Shown: positions 6,488 to 13,969, counted from the first letter of the stretch. The stretch: DNA of 14,444 bases from Thomasclavelia sp. (GCA_020025035.1 JAHHSU010000031.1:1-14444), one strand, 5' to 3'. Program-made: numbers and translations. The notes: generated by a model not told the origin, from the sequence alone.

Positions 6488-7375
6488 ATGAATCAAAAGA
6501 AAACAAAAAAACTTGTAGATGGTGCAATGATTACATCATTATTTGGAGCATTATTTTTTTTAGATATGTATTTAGGTGGGATGATTGGATATTTTTTATA
6601 TTTTGTATTACCGACATTTATTATTTGGTATAATACAAAATATACTTTAAAAGATACATTGATTGTTGGTGTGTCAACGATTATGGTTACTTTTCTTTTA
6701 ACATCATCACCCACTAATTTATGTTATGTAGTCGTTGCATTAATGGTTGGAATAGGAGTAAGGCAGTGTATGAATCGTCATGTACATGTTATAACTGTTT
6801 ATTTTACCGTGTTTGGACTATCAATTTTGTCAAATATAATTGGATGTATTCTAGTATCAAAATTATTAGATATAGATCTTGTTTTACAATTAAAAAGCAT
6901 ATATGAAATGGTTAGTATGTATTTACCATCTTACGTTACTTTTGATGTAGTATTAAAATATAGTCCATTATTATTAGTTTTTATGTCAACAGTTGAATCA
7001 TATGCAATGATTGTATTAATGGTGTATATTTTACCTAGATTAAAAATAACATTTCCTTATCGATTTAATTATTTATTGATGGTATTGCCTAGATGGATTG
7101 GATATATGGGAATATTATTAGTGACAATTCATTTTTTTATACAAGATAAAATTTTACTTAATTATTTGTATATTATGATATCATTTTTAATTATTATGCA
7201 AGGACTTAGCCTTGCAATGCTTTATTTTTCGCTCCAAAAAAATTTTATTTTTTATATGATTAGTGTAATTGTTTTGTTTATTTTTCCATTGAATAAACTA
7301 TATTTTGTAATTGGAATCCTAGATATATTTACTGGTATAAAAAAGAGAATCATGTATAATAGATTTAAGATATAA
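6488..7375 (+). CDS. DUF2232 (YybS-like) polytopic membrane protein
   Basis: This 295-residue protein is mostly hydrophobic, with about eight or nine likely transmembrane helices, a short basic N-terminus (MNQKKTKK) and a basic C-terminal tail. Its length, membrane layout and place directly before gdpP match the DUF2232/YybS family, which in many Firmicutes sits upstream of gdpP and rplI. The topology resembles small-molecule transporter membrane components of the ECF S-component type, but no substrate can be named. The start at ATG 6488 follows AAAGAGGT with a 7-base spacer. Only 13 bases separate it from gdpP, so the two are almost surely co-transcribed. The assignment rests on context and composition more than on distinct motifs. 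Confidence 0.7.
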   Translation: MNQKKTKKLVDGAMITSLFGALFFLDMYLGGMIGYFLYFVLPTFIIWYNTKYTLKDTLIVGVSTIMVTFLLTSSPTNLCYVVVALMVGIGVRQCMNRHVHVITVYFTVFGLSILSNIIGCILVSKLLDIDLVLQLKSIYEMVSMYLPSYVTFDVVLKYSPLLLVFMSTVESYAMIVLMVYILPRLKITFPYRFNYLLMVLPRWIGYMGILLVTIHFFIQDKILLNYLYIMISFLIIMQGLSLAMLYFSLQKNFIFYMISVIVLFIFPLNKLYFVIGILDIFTGIKKRIMYNRFKI

Positions 7376-7388
7376 AGGTGGTGTTTTA

Positions 7389-9338
7389 ATGTCAAGAAAA
7401 ATTACAAATTTAAAATATTTGATGTATATTGCTTTGATTATTGAATATGTAATATATTTAGTCATTAGTTTTTTTATAAAAAACACAATATTTATAATTT
7501 TTGCTTGTTATGTATTTTTAAGAACAATCCTGATGATTAATTTACTTAGTAGACAGTTTGAACAAGAACAAGTAGATATTTCAAAAGTAATTGGAGAAGA
7601 CATTGCATCTAGTACTATATTTGGTGGCGTAGCAATGATAATGTATGATGAAAATAGAAACATTATATGGGTTAGTGAACTATTTAAAGAATTAGGTATT
7701 GATATTGTAGGGAAAAAAGTTACAGAATGGCAACCATCGTTAGATATTTTGTTTGAACAAGAAGATGTTAAAATAATTGAATGTAAAAATCGTAAATTTG
7801 AAGTTTTTAATAATTTAAATTCAAGAGTCTTTTATTTAAAAGATGTCACTGAATATCAACAATTACGTACAAAATATCAAAACGAGCAAGTGATGATTGG
7901 TTATTTAAGTATTGATAATTATGATGATACAATGGATAGTGTAGATGAACAAAGAGTATCATTAATTCAATCTACAATACGAAATAATATAAGTCATTGG
8001 GCTACAGAATATGGAATTGTGATTAGACGATTTAGATCAGATGGATATGTATTATTATTTGATGAAAATACTTATTTTAACTTAGTGGCAAGTAAGTTTA
8101 ACATATTAAATATTATTAAGGAAGAAGCAGATAAACTTGGTGTAGTTCTTACATTAAGTATGGGAATTGCAAGAAAATTTTCATCGTTAAAAGAAATGGA
8201 TGAGGTTGCTAATACTGCAATTATGCTTGCGTATTCACGTGGTGGAGATCAAGTAGTGATTAAAACAAATAATGAAAAAATTCGTTTTTTTGGTGGTAAT
8301 ACAGAACCATCTAAAAAGAATAATAAAGTTCGTGCACGTGTAATTGCAAAGTCACTAAATAATTTAATTAAGACAAGTACTAATGTTATTGTAATGGGGC
8401 ATAAGCAATCTGATTTAGATTCACTTGGTGCATCACTTGGAATATGTGAGATAGTAAAGATGTACGATGTTCCTGTAAAAATTGTGATTGATGATGATTC
8501 TATTGAAGAAAAAACAAAAAAAGTTGTAATGGAATTAAAAACAAATGATATATATCAAAATATTATCACCTCTCCCCATAAAATTTTAGACTTTGTAGAA
8601 TCAAATACATTACTAATTGTCGTAGATAATCACAAATCTTCTTTAGCAATACAACCAAAGTTAATTGATGTAGTCAAAAATATTGTAGTGATGGATCATC
8701 ATCGTCGAGGGGAAGAATTTATTCAAGCGCCAGTTTTAACTTATTTAGAACCTACAGCATCTTCTACTGTAGAGTTAGTAACAGAATTATTTGATTATCA
8801 ATTAAATTCAATTCAATTAAGTGAACAAATTGCAACCATTATGTATACTGGTATGTTAGTAGATACAAATTATTTTAAGGCAAGAACAGGTGTAAGGACG
8901 TTTCAATCAGCTACTAAATTAAAAGAATATGGAGCTGATATTTCTAAAGCATATGAGTACTTAGAGGATTCTTTTGATAAGGTTCAAGAAAGAATTTCAA
9001 TTATGCAAAGTGCCTATCAATATCAACCTAATATTTTGATTGCGTACCAAAATAATAATGAATATGTAACTAGAGCACTGCTTGCTAAAGTAGGAAATGA
9101 ACTACTATCTACAAGTGGAATTGATGCAGTATTTACATTAGGAAGAGTTGATACCAAAACTGTTGCAATATCAGCTAGATCGATAAAAAATATTAATGTA
9201 CAAGTTATTATGGAATCATTAGGTGGTGGTGGTCATTTTGGTATGGCTGCATGTGAGTGTGTAGATAGTACAATAGAAGAAGCAATTACTCAATTAGAAA
9301 ATAATATACAAAAATATTTACAAGAAAGAGAGGAATAG
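7389..9338 (+). CDS. gdpP: Cyclic-di-AMP phosphodiesterase GdpP (DHH/DHHA1 family)
   Basis: The 649-residue membrane-anchored protein has the full GdpP architecture. Two transmembrane helices lie at about 10-53, then a PAS-like region (about 75-150), then a degenerate GGDEF domain whose signature reads GGDQ at 285-288. The DHH domain follows with HKQSDLDS at 338-345, VVDNHK, and DHHRR at 436-440. The DHHA1 domain ends with GGGGH at 612-616. GdpP hydrolyses c-di-AMP to pApA, controlling osmolyte transport, cell-wall stress and beta-lactam tolerance in Firmicutes. All metal-binding motif residues expected in DHH enzymes appear present, so it should be active. AAAGGTGG precedes ATG 7389. The rplI start is only 3 bases beyond its stop codon. 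The length is close to the roughly 655-660 residues of well-known homologues. Confidence 0.95.
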   Translation: MSRKITNLKYLMYIALIIEYVIYLVISFFIKNTIFIIFACYVFLRTILMINLLSRQFEQEQVDISKVIGEDIASSTIFGGVAMIMYDENRNIIWVSELFKELGIDIVGKKVTEWQPSLDILFEQEDVKIIECKNRKFEVFNNLNSRVFYLKDVTEYQQLRTKYQNEQVMIGYLSIDNYDDTMDSVDEQRVSLIQSTIRNNISHWATEYGIVIRRFRSDGYVLLFDENTYFNLVASKFNILNIIKEEADKLGVVLTLSMGIARKFSSLKEMDEVANTAIMLAYSRGGDQVVIKTNNEKIRFFGGNTEPSKKNNKVRARVIAKSLNNLIKTSTNVIVMGHKQSDLDSLGASLGICEIVKMYDVPVKIVIDDDSIEEKTKKVVMELKTNDIYQNIITSPHKILDFVESNTLLIVVDNHKSSLAIQPKLIDVVKNIVVMDHHRRGEEFIQAPVLTYLEPTASSTVELVTELFDYQLNSIQLSEQIATIMYTGMLVDTNYFKARTGVRTFQSATKLKEYGADISKAYEYLEDSFDKVQERISIMQSAYQYQPNILIAYQNNNEYVTRALLAKVGNELLSTSGIDAVFTLGRVDTKTVAISARSIKNINVQVIMESLGGGGHFGMAACECVDSTIEEAITQLENNIQKYLQEREE

Positions 9339-9341
9339 TAT

Positions 9342-9788
9342 ATGATAGTTATTTTATTAGAAGATGTAAAGAAAATAGGAAAAAAAGGAGATATTGTAAA
9401 GGTAGCTGATGGATATGGGCAAAACTATTTAATTAAAAATGGTTTGGCAGAATTGTCTACTCCTAAAGGAAAAGAACGTGTAGCAATTGAAAAAGAAGAA
9501 GCAAAATTGCAAGATGCATTAAATAAAAAAGAAGCAGAAAGTTTAAAAGAACGTATCGAAAAGATAATGTTAGAGTTTAAAGTTAAAGTAGGTGTTGGAG
9601 GAAAGGTATTTGGAGGAATTTCAACAAAACATATTGTGGAAAAATTAAAAAATGAATATGGTATCCATGTAGATAAAAGAAAATTTTTAGATTCTAAACC
9701 AGCACAAAGTTTAGGAGTAACTAAATATCAAGTAGAATTATATAAAGGTGTTATTGCAACCATTAGAGTACATTTATTAGAACAATAA
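9342..9788 (+). CDS. rplI: 50S ribosomal protein L9
   Basis: At 148 residues this is full-length L9. The N-terminal rRNA-binding domain begins MIVILLEDVKKIGKKGD and includes the family signature KVADGYGQNYLI (about 20-31). A long charged connecting helix (about 42-75) follows, then the C-terminal domain with GKVFGGIS. L9 binds 23S rRNA at the base of the L1 stalk and helps keep the reading frame. It lies between gdpP and dnaB, an order widely conserved in Firmicutes. A GAGAGG sequence overlapping the end of gdpP serves as its ribosome binding site, which suggests translation linked to the gene before it. Confidence 0.97.
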   Translation: MIVILLEDVKKIGKKGDIVKVADGYGQNYLIKNGLAELSTPKGKERVAIEKEEAKLQDALNKKEAESLKERIEKIMLEFKVKVGVGGKVFGGISTKHIVEKLKNEYGIHVDKRKFLDSKPAQSLGVTKYQVELYKGVIATIRVHLLEQ

Positions 9789-9800
9789 GGAGGATTTTTT

Positions 9801-11162
9801 ATGCCAAATATTTATCCGCATGATGTAGATGCTGAACGTTCTCTTTTAGGTGCAATGTTACTTTCAAAAGATGTCTGTCAGGAAGTTTCTGGACAATTAT
9901 ATAAGGATGATTTTTATTTAGAACAACATCAAATTATTTTTGAAGGAATGTATATACTTCAAGAAAAAGGAGAAGGGGTAGATTATACAACACTAGCTAC
10001 ATATCTAAAAAATATTGGGAAAATTGATAAAGCAGGTGGCGTAGAATATTTAGTTGAACTCGGAGAGTCTGTACCAACTATTGCACATAGTAGGTATTAT
10101 ATGAAAATTGTAGAAGAAAAATCTATATTAAGACGTCTTATTCAACAAGCTACAAAAGTTATTGAACGTGCTAGTGATGAAGTTGAAGATGTAGATGATT
10201 TTATTAGTATTATTGAAAAAGAAATGTTAGAAGTAGTAAGAAATAGAAATGTAGGAGAATTTAAATACGTTAACTCTGTGGTAGATAGTGTTACAAAGCA
10301 ATTACTTCTTATTAATGGTAACGGTGGCGTCATTTCAGGTGTCCCTTGTAAGTTTAGAGAAATTGATCGATTAACCTCAGGATTTCAAAAAGGAGATTTA
10401 ATTATTCTTGCAGCTAGACCTTCAGTAGGAAAAACAGCATTTGCACTAAATATTGCAACCAATGTAGCTTATAAAAATGAAAGACCTGTTGCTGTTTTTT
10501 CTCTTGAAATGCCTGCAGAACAATTAATTAAACGTAGTATTGCAGCAATGGGTGGAATAGATAGTAATGAACTTAGAAATGGGGATATTATATCAAATAA
10601 TATTAATAAATATCATGCAGCTGCTGATAGAGTAATGCAATGTAATCTTTATATAGATGATACACCAGGAATAAAAATTAATGAAATTATATCAAAATGT
10701 AGAAGACTAAAACAAGAACATGGGTTAGAATTAATTGTAATTGATTATTTACAATTAATAGTAGGTAATTCAAAAAATGATAGTCGACAACAAGAAGTGT
10801 CTAATATATCTAGACAATTAAAAGGTTTAGCAAGAGAGCTTGAAGTTCCTTTAATTGCATTATCTCAATTATCTCGTTCTGTGGAAAAAAGAGAGGATAA
10901 AAGGCCAATGATGTCAGATTTACGTGAGTCTGGTGCAATAGAACAAGATGCAGATATCGTAGCTTTCTTGTATCGAGAAGATTATCAAAATTTAAATAGT
11001 GATAGTTCAAGCGATACTGGTATTATTGAAGTAAATATTGCAAAGCATCGTAATGGTGCAACAGCTAGAGTAGAATTAGCGTTTGAAAAAAATTACAGTA
11101 GGTTTAGTAATTTAGATAAATCAGGAGAAGCAGATGTTGGAAGAAAAGATATTAGGATTTAG
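9801..11162 (+). CDS. dnaB: Replicative DNA helicase DnaB (DnaC in Bacillus naming)
   Basis: The 453-residue protein matches the replicative hexameric helicase in length and layout. The N-terminal domain (about 1-100) contains the PHDVDAERSLLGAML opening typical of the family. A linker helix follows, then a RecA-like ATPase domain with Walker A ARPSVGKTA (205-213), a Walker B-type strand leading into VIDYLQLI, and the LRESGAIEQDADIV arginine-finger region. It unwinds DNA at the replication fork and recruits primase. No intein or insertion is present. AAGGAGG lies 8 bases before ATG 9801. The gene starts 12 bases after rplI and ends 2 bases before the first possible tdk start. Confidence 0.97.
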   Translation: MPNIYPHDVDAERSLLGAMLLSKDVCQEVSGQLYKDDFYLEQHQIIFEGMYILQEKGEGVDYTTLATYLKNIGKIDKAGGVEYLVELGESVPTIAHSRYYMKIVEEKSILRRLIQQATKVIERASDEVEDVDDFISIIEKEMLEVVRNRNVGEFKYVNSVVDSVTKQLLLINGNGGVISGVPCKFREIDRLTSGFQKGDLIILAARPSVGKTAFALNIATNVAYKNERPVAVFSLEMPAEQLIKRSIAAMGGIDSNELRNGDIISNNINKYHAAADRVMQCNLYIDDTPGIKINEIISKCRRLKQEHGLELIVIDYLQLIVGNSKNDSRQQEVSNISRQLKGLARELEVPLIALSQLSRSVEKREDKRPMMSDLRESGAIEQDADIVAFLYREDYQNLNSDSSSDTGIIEVNIAKHRNGATARVELAFEKNYSRFSNLDKSGEADVGRKDIRI

Positions 11163-11164
11163 AA

Positions 11165-11773
11165 ATGGAGAAATATATGTATCATCAATATAAAGAAGGT
11201 TGGATAGAAGTTATTTGTGGTTGTATGTTTGCAGGAAAAACAGAAGAACTAATTCGTAGAATCAATGTATTAAGTTATGCACATAAAAAAATGGTTATTT
11301 TTAAACCAAGGATTGATAATCGATATTCTAATCATCAAATAGTTGCACATTCAGGGTTGAGTATAGATTGTATAGTGATTGATAAATCAATGGAAATCAT
11401 GGATTATATCAATAAAGAAGATGGGATTGAAATTATTGCAATAGATGAAGTTCAATTTTTAGATGATGATATTGCTAAAGTATGTGATCACTTAGCAAAT
11501 CAAGGAATGCGTGTAATGGTAGCTGGATTAGATAAAGATTTTAGAGGAGAACCTTTTGGTATTATGAAAGAATTATTAGCAAGAGCAGAATTTGTTACAA
11601 AGTTAACAGCAGTATGTTCAAAATGTGGAGCACCTGCAACTAAGACACAGCGATTAATTAATGGAAAACCTGCATCGTTTTATGATCCAATTGTATTAGT
11701 TGGAGCAACCGAACATTATGAACCAAGATGCCGTCATTGTCACATTGTAGAAGATAAACCAAAAAATTTTTAA
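11165..11773 (+). CDS. tdk: Thymidine kinase, type II
   Basis: The 202-residue protein (198 if it starts at Met5) is a type II thymidine kinase of the pyrimidine salvage pathway, converting thymidine to dTMP with ATP. It has a P-loop GCMFAGKTEE (19-28), the catalytic glutamate in DEVQF (94-98), a lasso region with FYDP (172-175), and a structural zinc site made of C151-x2-C154 and C189-x2-C192. Two starts are possible. ATG 11165 has AGGA 7 bases upstream, while ATG 11177 has GGAG 6 bases upstream and gives the MYHQYKEGWIEVICG opening that resembles family N-termini better. It is the last gene of the operon from 6488, and no hairpin terminator directly follows its stop codon. Confidence 0.95.
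   Translation: MEKYMYHQYKEGWIEVICGCMFAGKTEELIRRINVLSYAHKKMVIFKPRIDNRYSNHQIVAHSGLSIDCIVIDKSMEIMDYINKEDGIEIIAIDEVQFLDDDIAKVCDHLANQGMRVMVAGLDKDFRGEPFGIMKELLARAEFVTKLTAVCSKCGAPATKTQRLINGKPASFYDPIVLVGATEHYEPRCRHCHIVEDKPKNF
11167..11170 (+). promoter_or_regulatory. Candidate ribosome binding site for the shorter thymidine kinase start
   Basis: GGAG overlaps the first ATG (11165) and lies 6 bases before the second ATG (11177). The alternative, AGGA at 11154-11157, serves the first ATG with a 7-base spacer. The sequence alone does not settle the choice; resemblance to family N-termini favours 11177. Confidence 0.45.
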
Positions 11774-11802
11774 AAGTTCATATTCAATTCACATTCGGGG
11801 TA

Positions 11803-11808
11803 TATAAT
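11803..11808 (+). promoter_or_regulatory. Possible -10 element of the structured RNA
   Basis: A perfect TATAAT lies 30 bases after the tdk stop codon. No good -35 was found at 16-18 bases upstream (TTCATA at 11777 is 20 bases away). If used, transcription would start near 11815, just before the first hairpin. The alternative is read-through from tdk. Confidence 0.4.
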
Positions 11809-11814
11809 ATTTTT

Positions 11815-11958
11815 TGTCGAAGGACAATAATAATAATGATGTAGGTGACCCTCTCCCAAAATAATCACCTACACTAATCCCCAAGGTACTACAATCATCG
11901 TAGTACCTTTCCCCTAAAACAATCATAGACTACATTGAAAATATGTAGTTTTTTTTTT
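11815..11958 (+). ncRNA. Putative structured small RNA or prfA leader with C-rich loops
   Basis: The region holds three perfect-armed hairpins in about 145 bases. Hairpin 1 has 9-base arms (11840-11848 with 11865-11873) and a 16-base loop containing CCCTCTCCC. Hairpin 2 has 10-base arms (11883-11892 with 11900-11909) and a 7-base loop, and is bracketed by unpaired CCCC at 11879-11882 and 11911-11914. Hairpin 3 has 7-base arms (11929-11935 with 11943-11949) and a run of ten T. A small 5-base stem may form at 11814-11827. There is no credible open reading frame. Unpaired UCCC/CCCC motifs are typical of Firmicute small RNAs that pair with Shine-Dalgarno sequences. It matches no RNA family that I recognise. 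A cis-acting leader of prfA is the main alternative. Confidence 0.55.
11929..11958 (+). terminator. Intrinsic terminator before prfA
   Basis: ACTACAT and ATGTAGT form a perfect 7-base stem, extendable by a G-U pair, around a 7-base loop. Ten consecutive T follow. It ends the structured RNA and any read-through from the tdk operon, about 40 bases before the prfA start codon. Confidence 0.85.
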
Positions 11959-11968
11959 GTGAATATAT

Positions 11969-11974
11969 TATAAT
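11969..11974 (+). promoter_or_regulatory. Possible -10 element for prfA
   Basis: A perfect TATAAT lies right after the terminator. The -35 would fall in the stem and T-run and matches the consensus poorly. If used, the prfA leader would be about 20 bases long, just enough for the GGAGGG site at 11988-11993. Confidence 0.4.
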
Positions 11975-11987
11975 ATTGAAAGATAAT

Positions 11988-11993
11988 GGAGGG
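11988..11993 (+). promoter_or_regulatory. Ribosome binding site deciding the prfA start
   Basis: GGAGGG lies 6 bases before ATG 12000 and excludes the in-frame TTG at 11976 as the main start. The overlapping GAGGGT (11989-11994) is exactly complementary to ACCCTC (11848-11853) at the edge of the hairpin 1 loop upstream. Confidence 0.75.
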
Positions 11994-11999
11994 TTTATA

Positions 12000-13085
12000 A
12001 TGAATAACATGATAGATCGATTAGAAACAATTAAAAAAAGATATGAAGAAATTAATGAAATATTAATGGATCCTAATATTACAAGTGACATAAAGAAAAT
12101 GACTGAGATTACTAAGGAACAAGCAAATTTAGAGGTAGTATATCAGTTATATCTTGAATATATTAAAATGGAGGAGGGAATAGAAGAAGCAAAAGAACTT
12201 TTAAAAGAATCAGATCCAGACATAGTTGAAATGGCAAAAATGGAACTAGAAGAACTTGAACCAAAGTTTGAACAACTAACTAGTCGTATACAAATTGAAT
12301 TAATTCCTAAAGATCCAAATGATGATAAAAATGTAATTGTGGAAATAAGAGGTGCAGCAGGAGGAGACGAAGGAAATATTTTTGCAGGCGATTTATATCG
12401 TATGTACTCTAAATATGCAGAATCGCAAAATTGGAAGACAGAGATATTAGAAGCAATGGAAGCAGAAGCAGGTGGTTTTTCTAATATATCATTTATGGTA
12501 AAAGGTGATGGTGTATATTCAAAATTAAAATTTGAATCTGGATCACATCGTGTACAACGTGTTCCAAAAACAGAAACACAAGGTAGAATTCATACTTCTA
12601 CAGCAACTGTTTTGGTGATGCCAGAAGTAGAAGATGTAGATATTGAAATTAATCCTAGTGATTTAAGAATTGATACCTATCGTTCTTCAGGAGCAGGGGG
12701 ACAACATGTTAATACGACTGATTCTGCAGTGCGTATTACTCATATCCCTACTGGAGTAGTAGCTTCAAGTCAAGATGGACGTAGTCAACATGATAATAAA
12801 GATAAAGCTATGAAAGCGTTACGTGCAAAAATATTTGAAAAAGTACAACAAGAAAAAGAAGCTGCATTAGGTGCAGAAAGAAAAAATAAAATAGGTAGTG
12901 GGGATAGAAGTGAAAAAATTAGAACTTATAATTATCCTCAAAATCGAGTAACAGATCATCGTATTGGATATACTATTCAGCAATTAGATCGTGTAATGGA
13001 AGGAAAAATTGACGATATTATTACTGCGTTGATTAATGAAGATCAAAGATTAAAGATGTTAGGAGAAGAAAATGCTAACAGTTAG
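12000..13085 (+). CDS. prfA: Peptide chain release factor 1 (RF1)
   Basis: This 361-residue protein recognises UAA and UAG stop codons and triggers peptide release on the ribosome. The GGQ motif is at residues 233-235, with Gln235 as the residue that PrmC methylates. The stop-codon recognition loop reads PKT (about 189-191), fitting the P-x-T pattern of RF1 and not the SPF of RF2. No programmed frameshift is present, as would be expected in prfB. The N-terminal helical domain and the C-terminal tail have normal length. I start it at ATG 12000 because of the GGAGGG site; an in-frame TTG at 11976 would add eight residues running through that site. It overlaps prmC by 14 bases, so the two are translated from one message. 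Confidence 0.97.
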   Translation: MNNMIDRLETIKKRYEEINEILMDPNITSDIKKMTEITKEQANLEVVYQLYLEYIKMEEGIEEAKELLKESDPDIVEMAKMELEELEPKFEQLTSRIQIELIPKDPNDDKNVIVEIRGAAGGDEGNIFAGDLYRMYSKYAESQNWKTEILEAMEAEAGGFSNISFMVKGDGVYSKLKFESGSHRVQRVPKTETQGRIHTSTATVLVMPEVEDVDIEINPSDLRIDTYRSSGAGGQHVNTTDSAVRITHIPTGVVASSQDGRSQHDNKDKAMKALRAKIFEKVQQEKEAALGAERKNKIGSGDRSEKIRTYNYPQNRVTDHRIGYTIQQLDRVMEGKIDDIITALINEDQRLKMLGEENANS

Positions 13086-13929
13086 AGAATTATTAAAAGA
13101 AACTGAAGAAAAGATTCAATCATTAAATAAAGATCAAAATGTTGCAAAAGTATTGTTTTACCATCTAGCAAACAAAGAACCACACGAATTATATTTAATG
13201 ATGGATGAAGAAGTAGATTCAGATTTGTTACAAAGCTTTTATCATGGAATGGAACAGTATTATAATGGTAAACCAATTCAGTATATAAAAGGTGTAGAAA
13301 GTTTTTTTGGACGAGATTTTAAAGTAAATCAAGATGTGTTAATTCCTCGATATGAAACAGAGGAATTGGTTGAAAATATTTTATATTGTTTAGACGATTA
13401 TTTTGAAGATTATTCTACAATTACACTGTGTGATGTAGGAACCGGTAGTGGTGCAATTGCAATTTCGTTAAAATGTGAAGAACCAAAATTAGATGTAATT
13501 GCAACAGATATTTCAGATTTAGCTTTAGAAGTTGCAAAAGAAAATGCAAAACTTAATCATGCTGATATCACTTTTTATCAAGGAGATATGATAGAACCAT
13601 TAATTGAAAATCATGTAAAGGTAGATTTCTTTGTTTCTAATCCTCCATATATACCTAAAGATCAACAAATTGAAAGTGTTGTAAAAGATAATGAACCACA
13701 CGTTGCATTATTTGGAGGAGAAGATGGACTATATTTTTATCGAAAAATATTTGAAACTGTTTCACCAATTTTAAATGATAGAGCAATTTTAGCATTTGAA
13801 ATAGGATATGATCAAAAAGATGATATTATTAGTCATGTTACCTATTATTTTAAGGATTATCCTTATGAAATAAAAAAAGATATTAATGGAAAAGATAGAA
13901 TGTTGTTTATATATAAAAATATCAAATAA
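13072..13929 (+). CDS. prmC: Release factor glutamine N5-methyltransferase
   Basis: The 285-residue protein is an S-adenosylmethionine-dependent methyltransferase that methylates the GGQ glutamine of release factors 1 and 2. An N-terminal helical domain (about 1-90) with the QYIKG element is followed by a Rossmann-like catalytic domain. That domain has motif I DVGTGSG at 121-127 and the substrate-glutamine motif NPPY at 190-193. AGGAG lies 6 bases before ATG 13072, inside the end of prfA, which suggests coupled translation of enzyme and substrate. The length is normal for the family. Its stop codon lies within the left side of a transcription terminator. Confidence 0.95.
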   Translation: MLTVRELLKETEEKIQSLNKDQNVAKVLFYHLANKEPHELYLMMDEEVDSDLLQSFYHGMEQYYNGKPIQYIKGVESFFGRDFKVNQDVLIPRYETEELVENILYCLDDYFEDYSTITLCDVGTGSGAIAISLKCEEPKLDVIATDISDLALEVAKENAKLNHADITFYQGDMIEPLIENHVKVDFFVSNPPYIPKDQQIESVVKDNEPHVALFGGEDGLYFYRKIFETVSPILNDRAILAFEIGYDQKDDIISHVTYYFKDYPYEIKKDINGKDRMLFIYKNIK

Positions 13930-13947
13930 ATTAATTTGATATTTTTT
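13915..13947 (+). terminator. Intrinsic terminator overlapping the prmC stop codon
   Basis: Perfect 13-base arms (13915-13927 and 13934-13946) surround a 6-base loop, with the right arm merging into a T-run. The arms are very AT-rich, so the stable core is ATATCAAAT with its complement. The prmC stop codon (13927-13929) falls at the junction of left arm and loop, so ribosomes finishing prmC would cover part of the hairpin. Confidence 0.7.
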
Positions 13948-13969
13948 CATTAAAAGAAAGAGGTGGATA

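Noticed and set aside
11840..11909. Hairpins 1 and 2 as terminators of tdk
   Set aside because: Neither stem is followed by a T-run; each is followed by an A/C-rich segment. Only hairpin 3 has a terminator tail.
11815..11958. T-box leader, known riboswitch or 6S RNA
   Set aside because: No T-box AGGGTGGNACCGCG core or other riboswitch core I can recognise, and the chain of short hairpins does not resemble the single long bulged stem of 6S RNA.
11976..11999. Longer prfA start at TTG 11976
   Set aside because: It runs through the GGAGGG site and has no site of its own; ATG 12000 gives the usual RF1 length and places Gln of GGQ at residue 235.
12000..13085. Release factor 2 (prfB)
   Set aside because: The recognition loop reads PKT (RF1 type) and there is no programmed frameshift site near the start.
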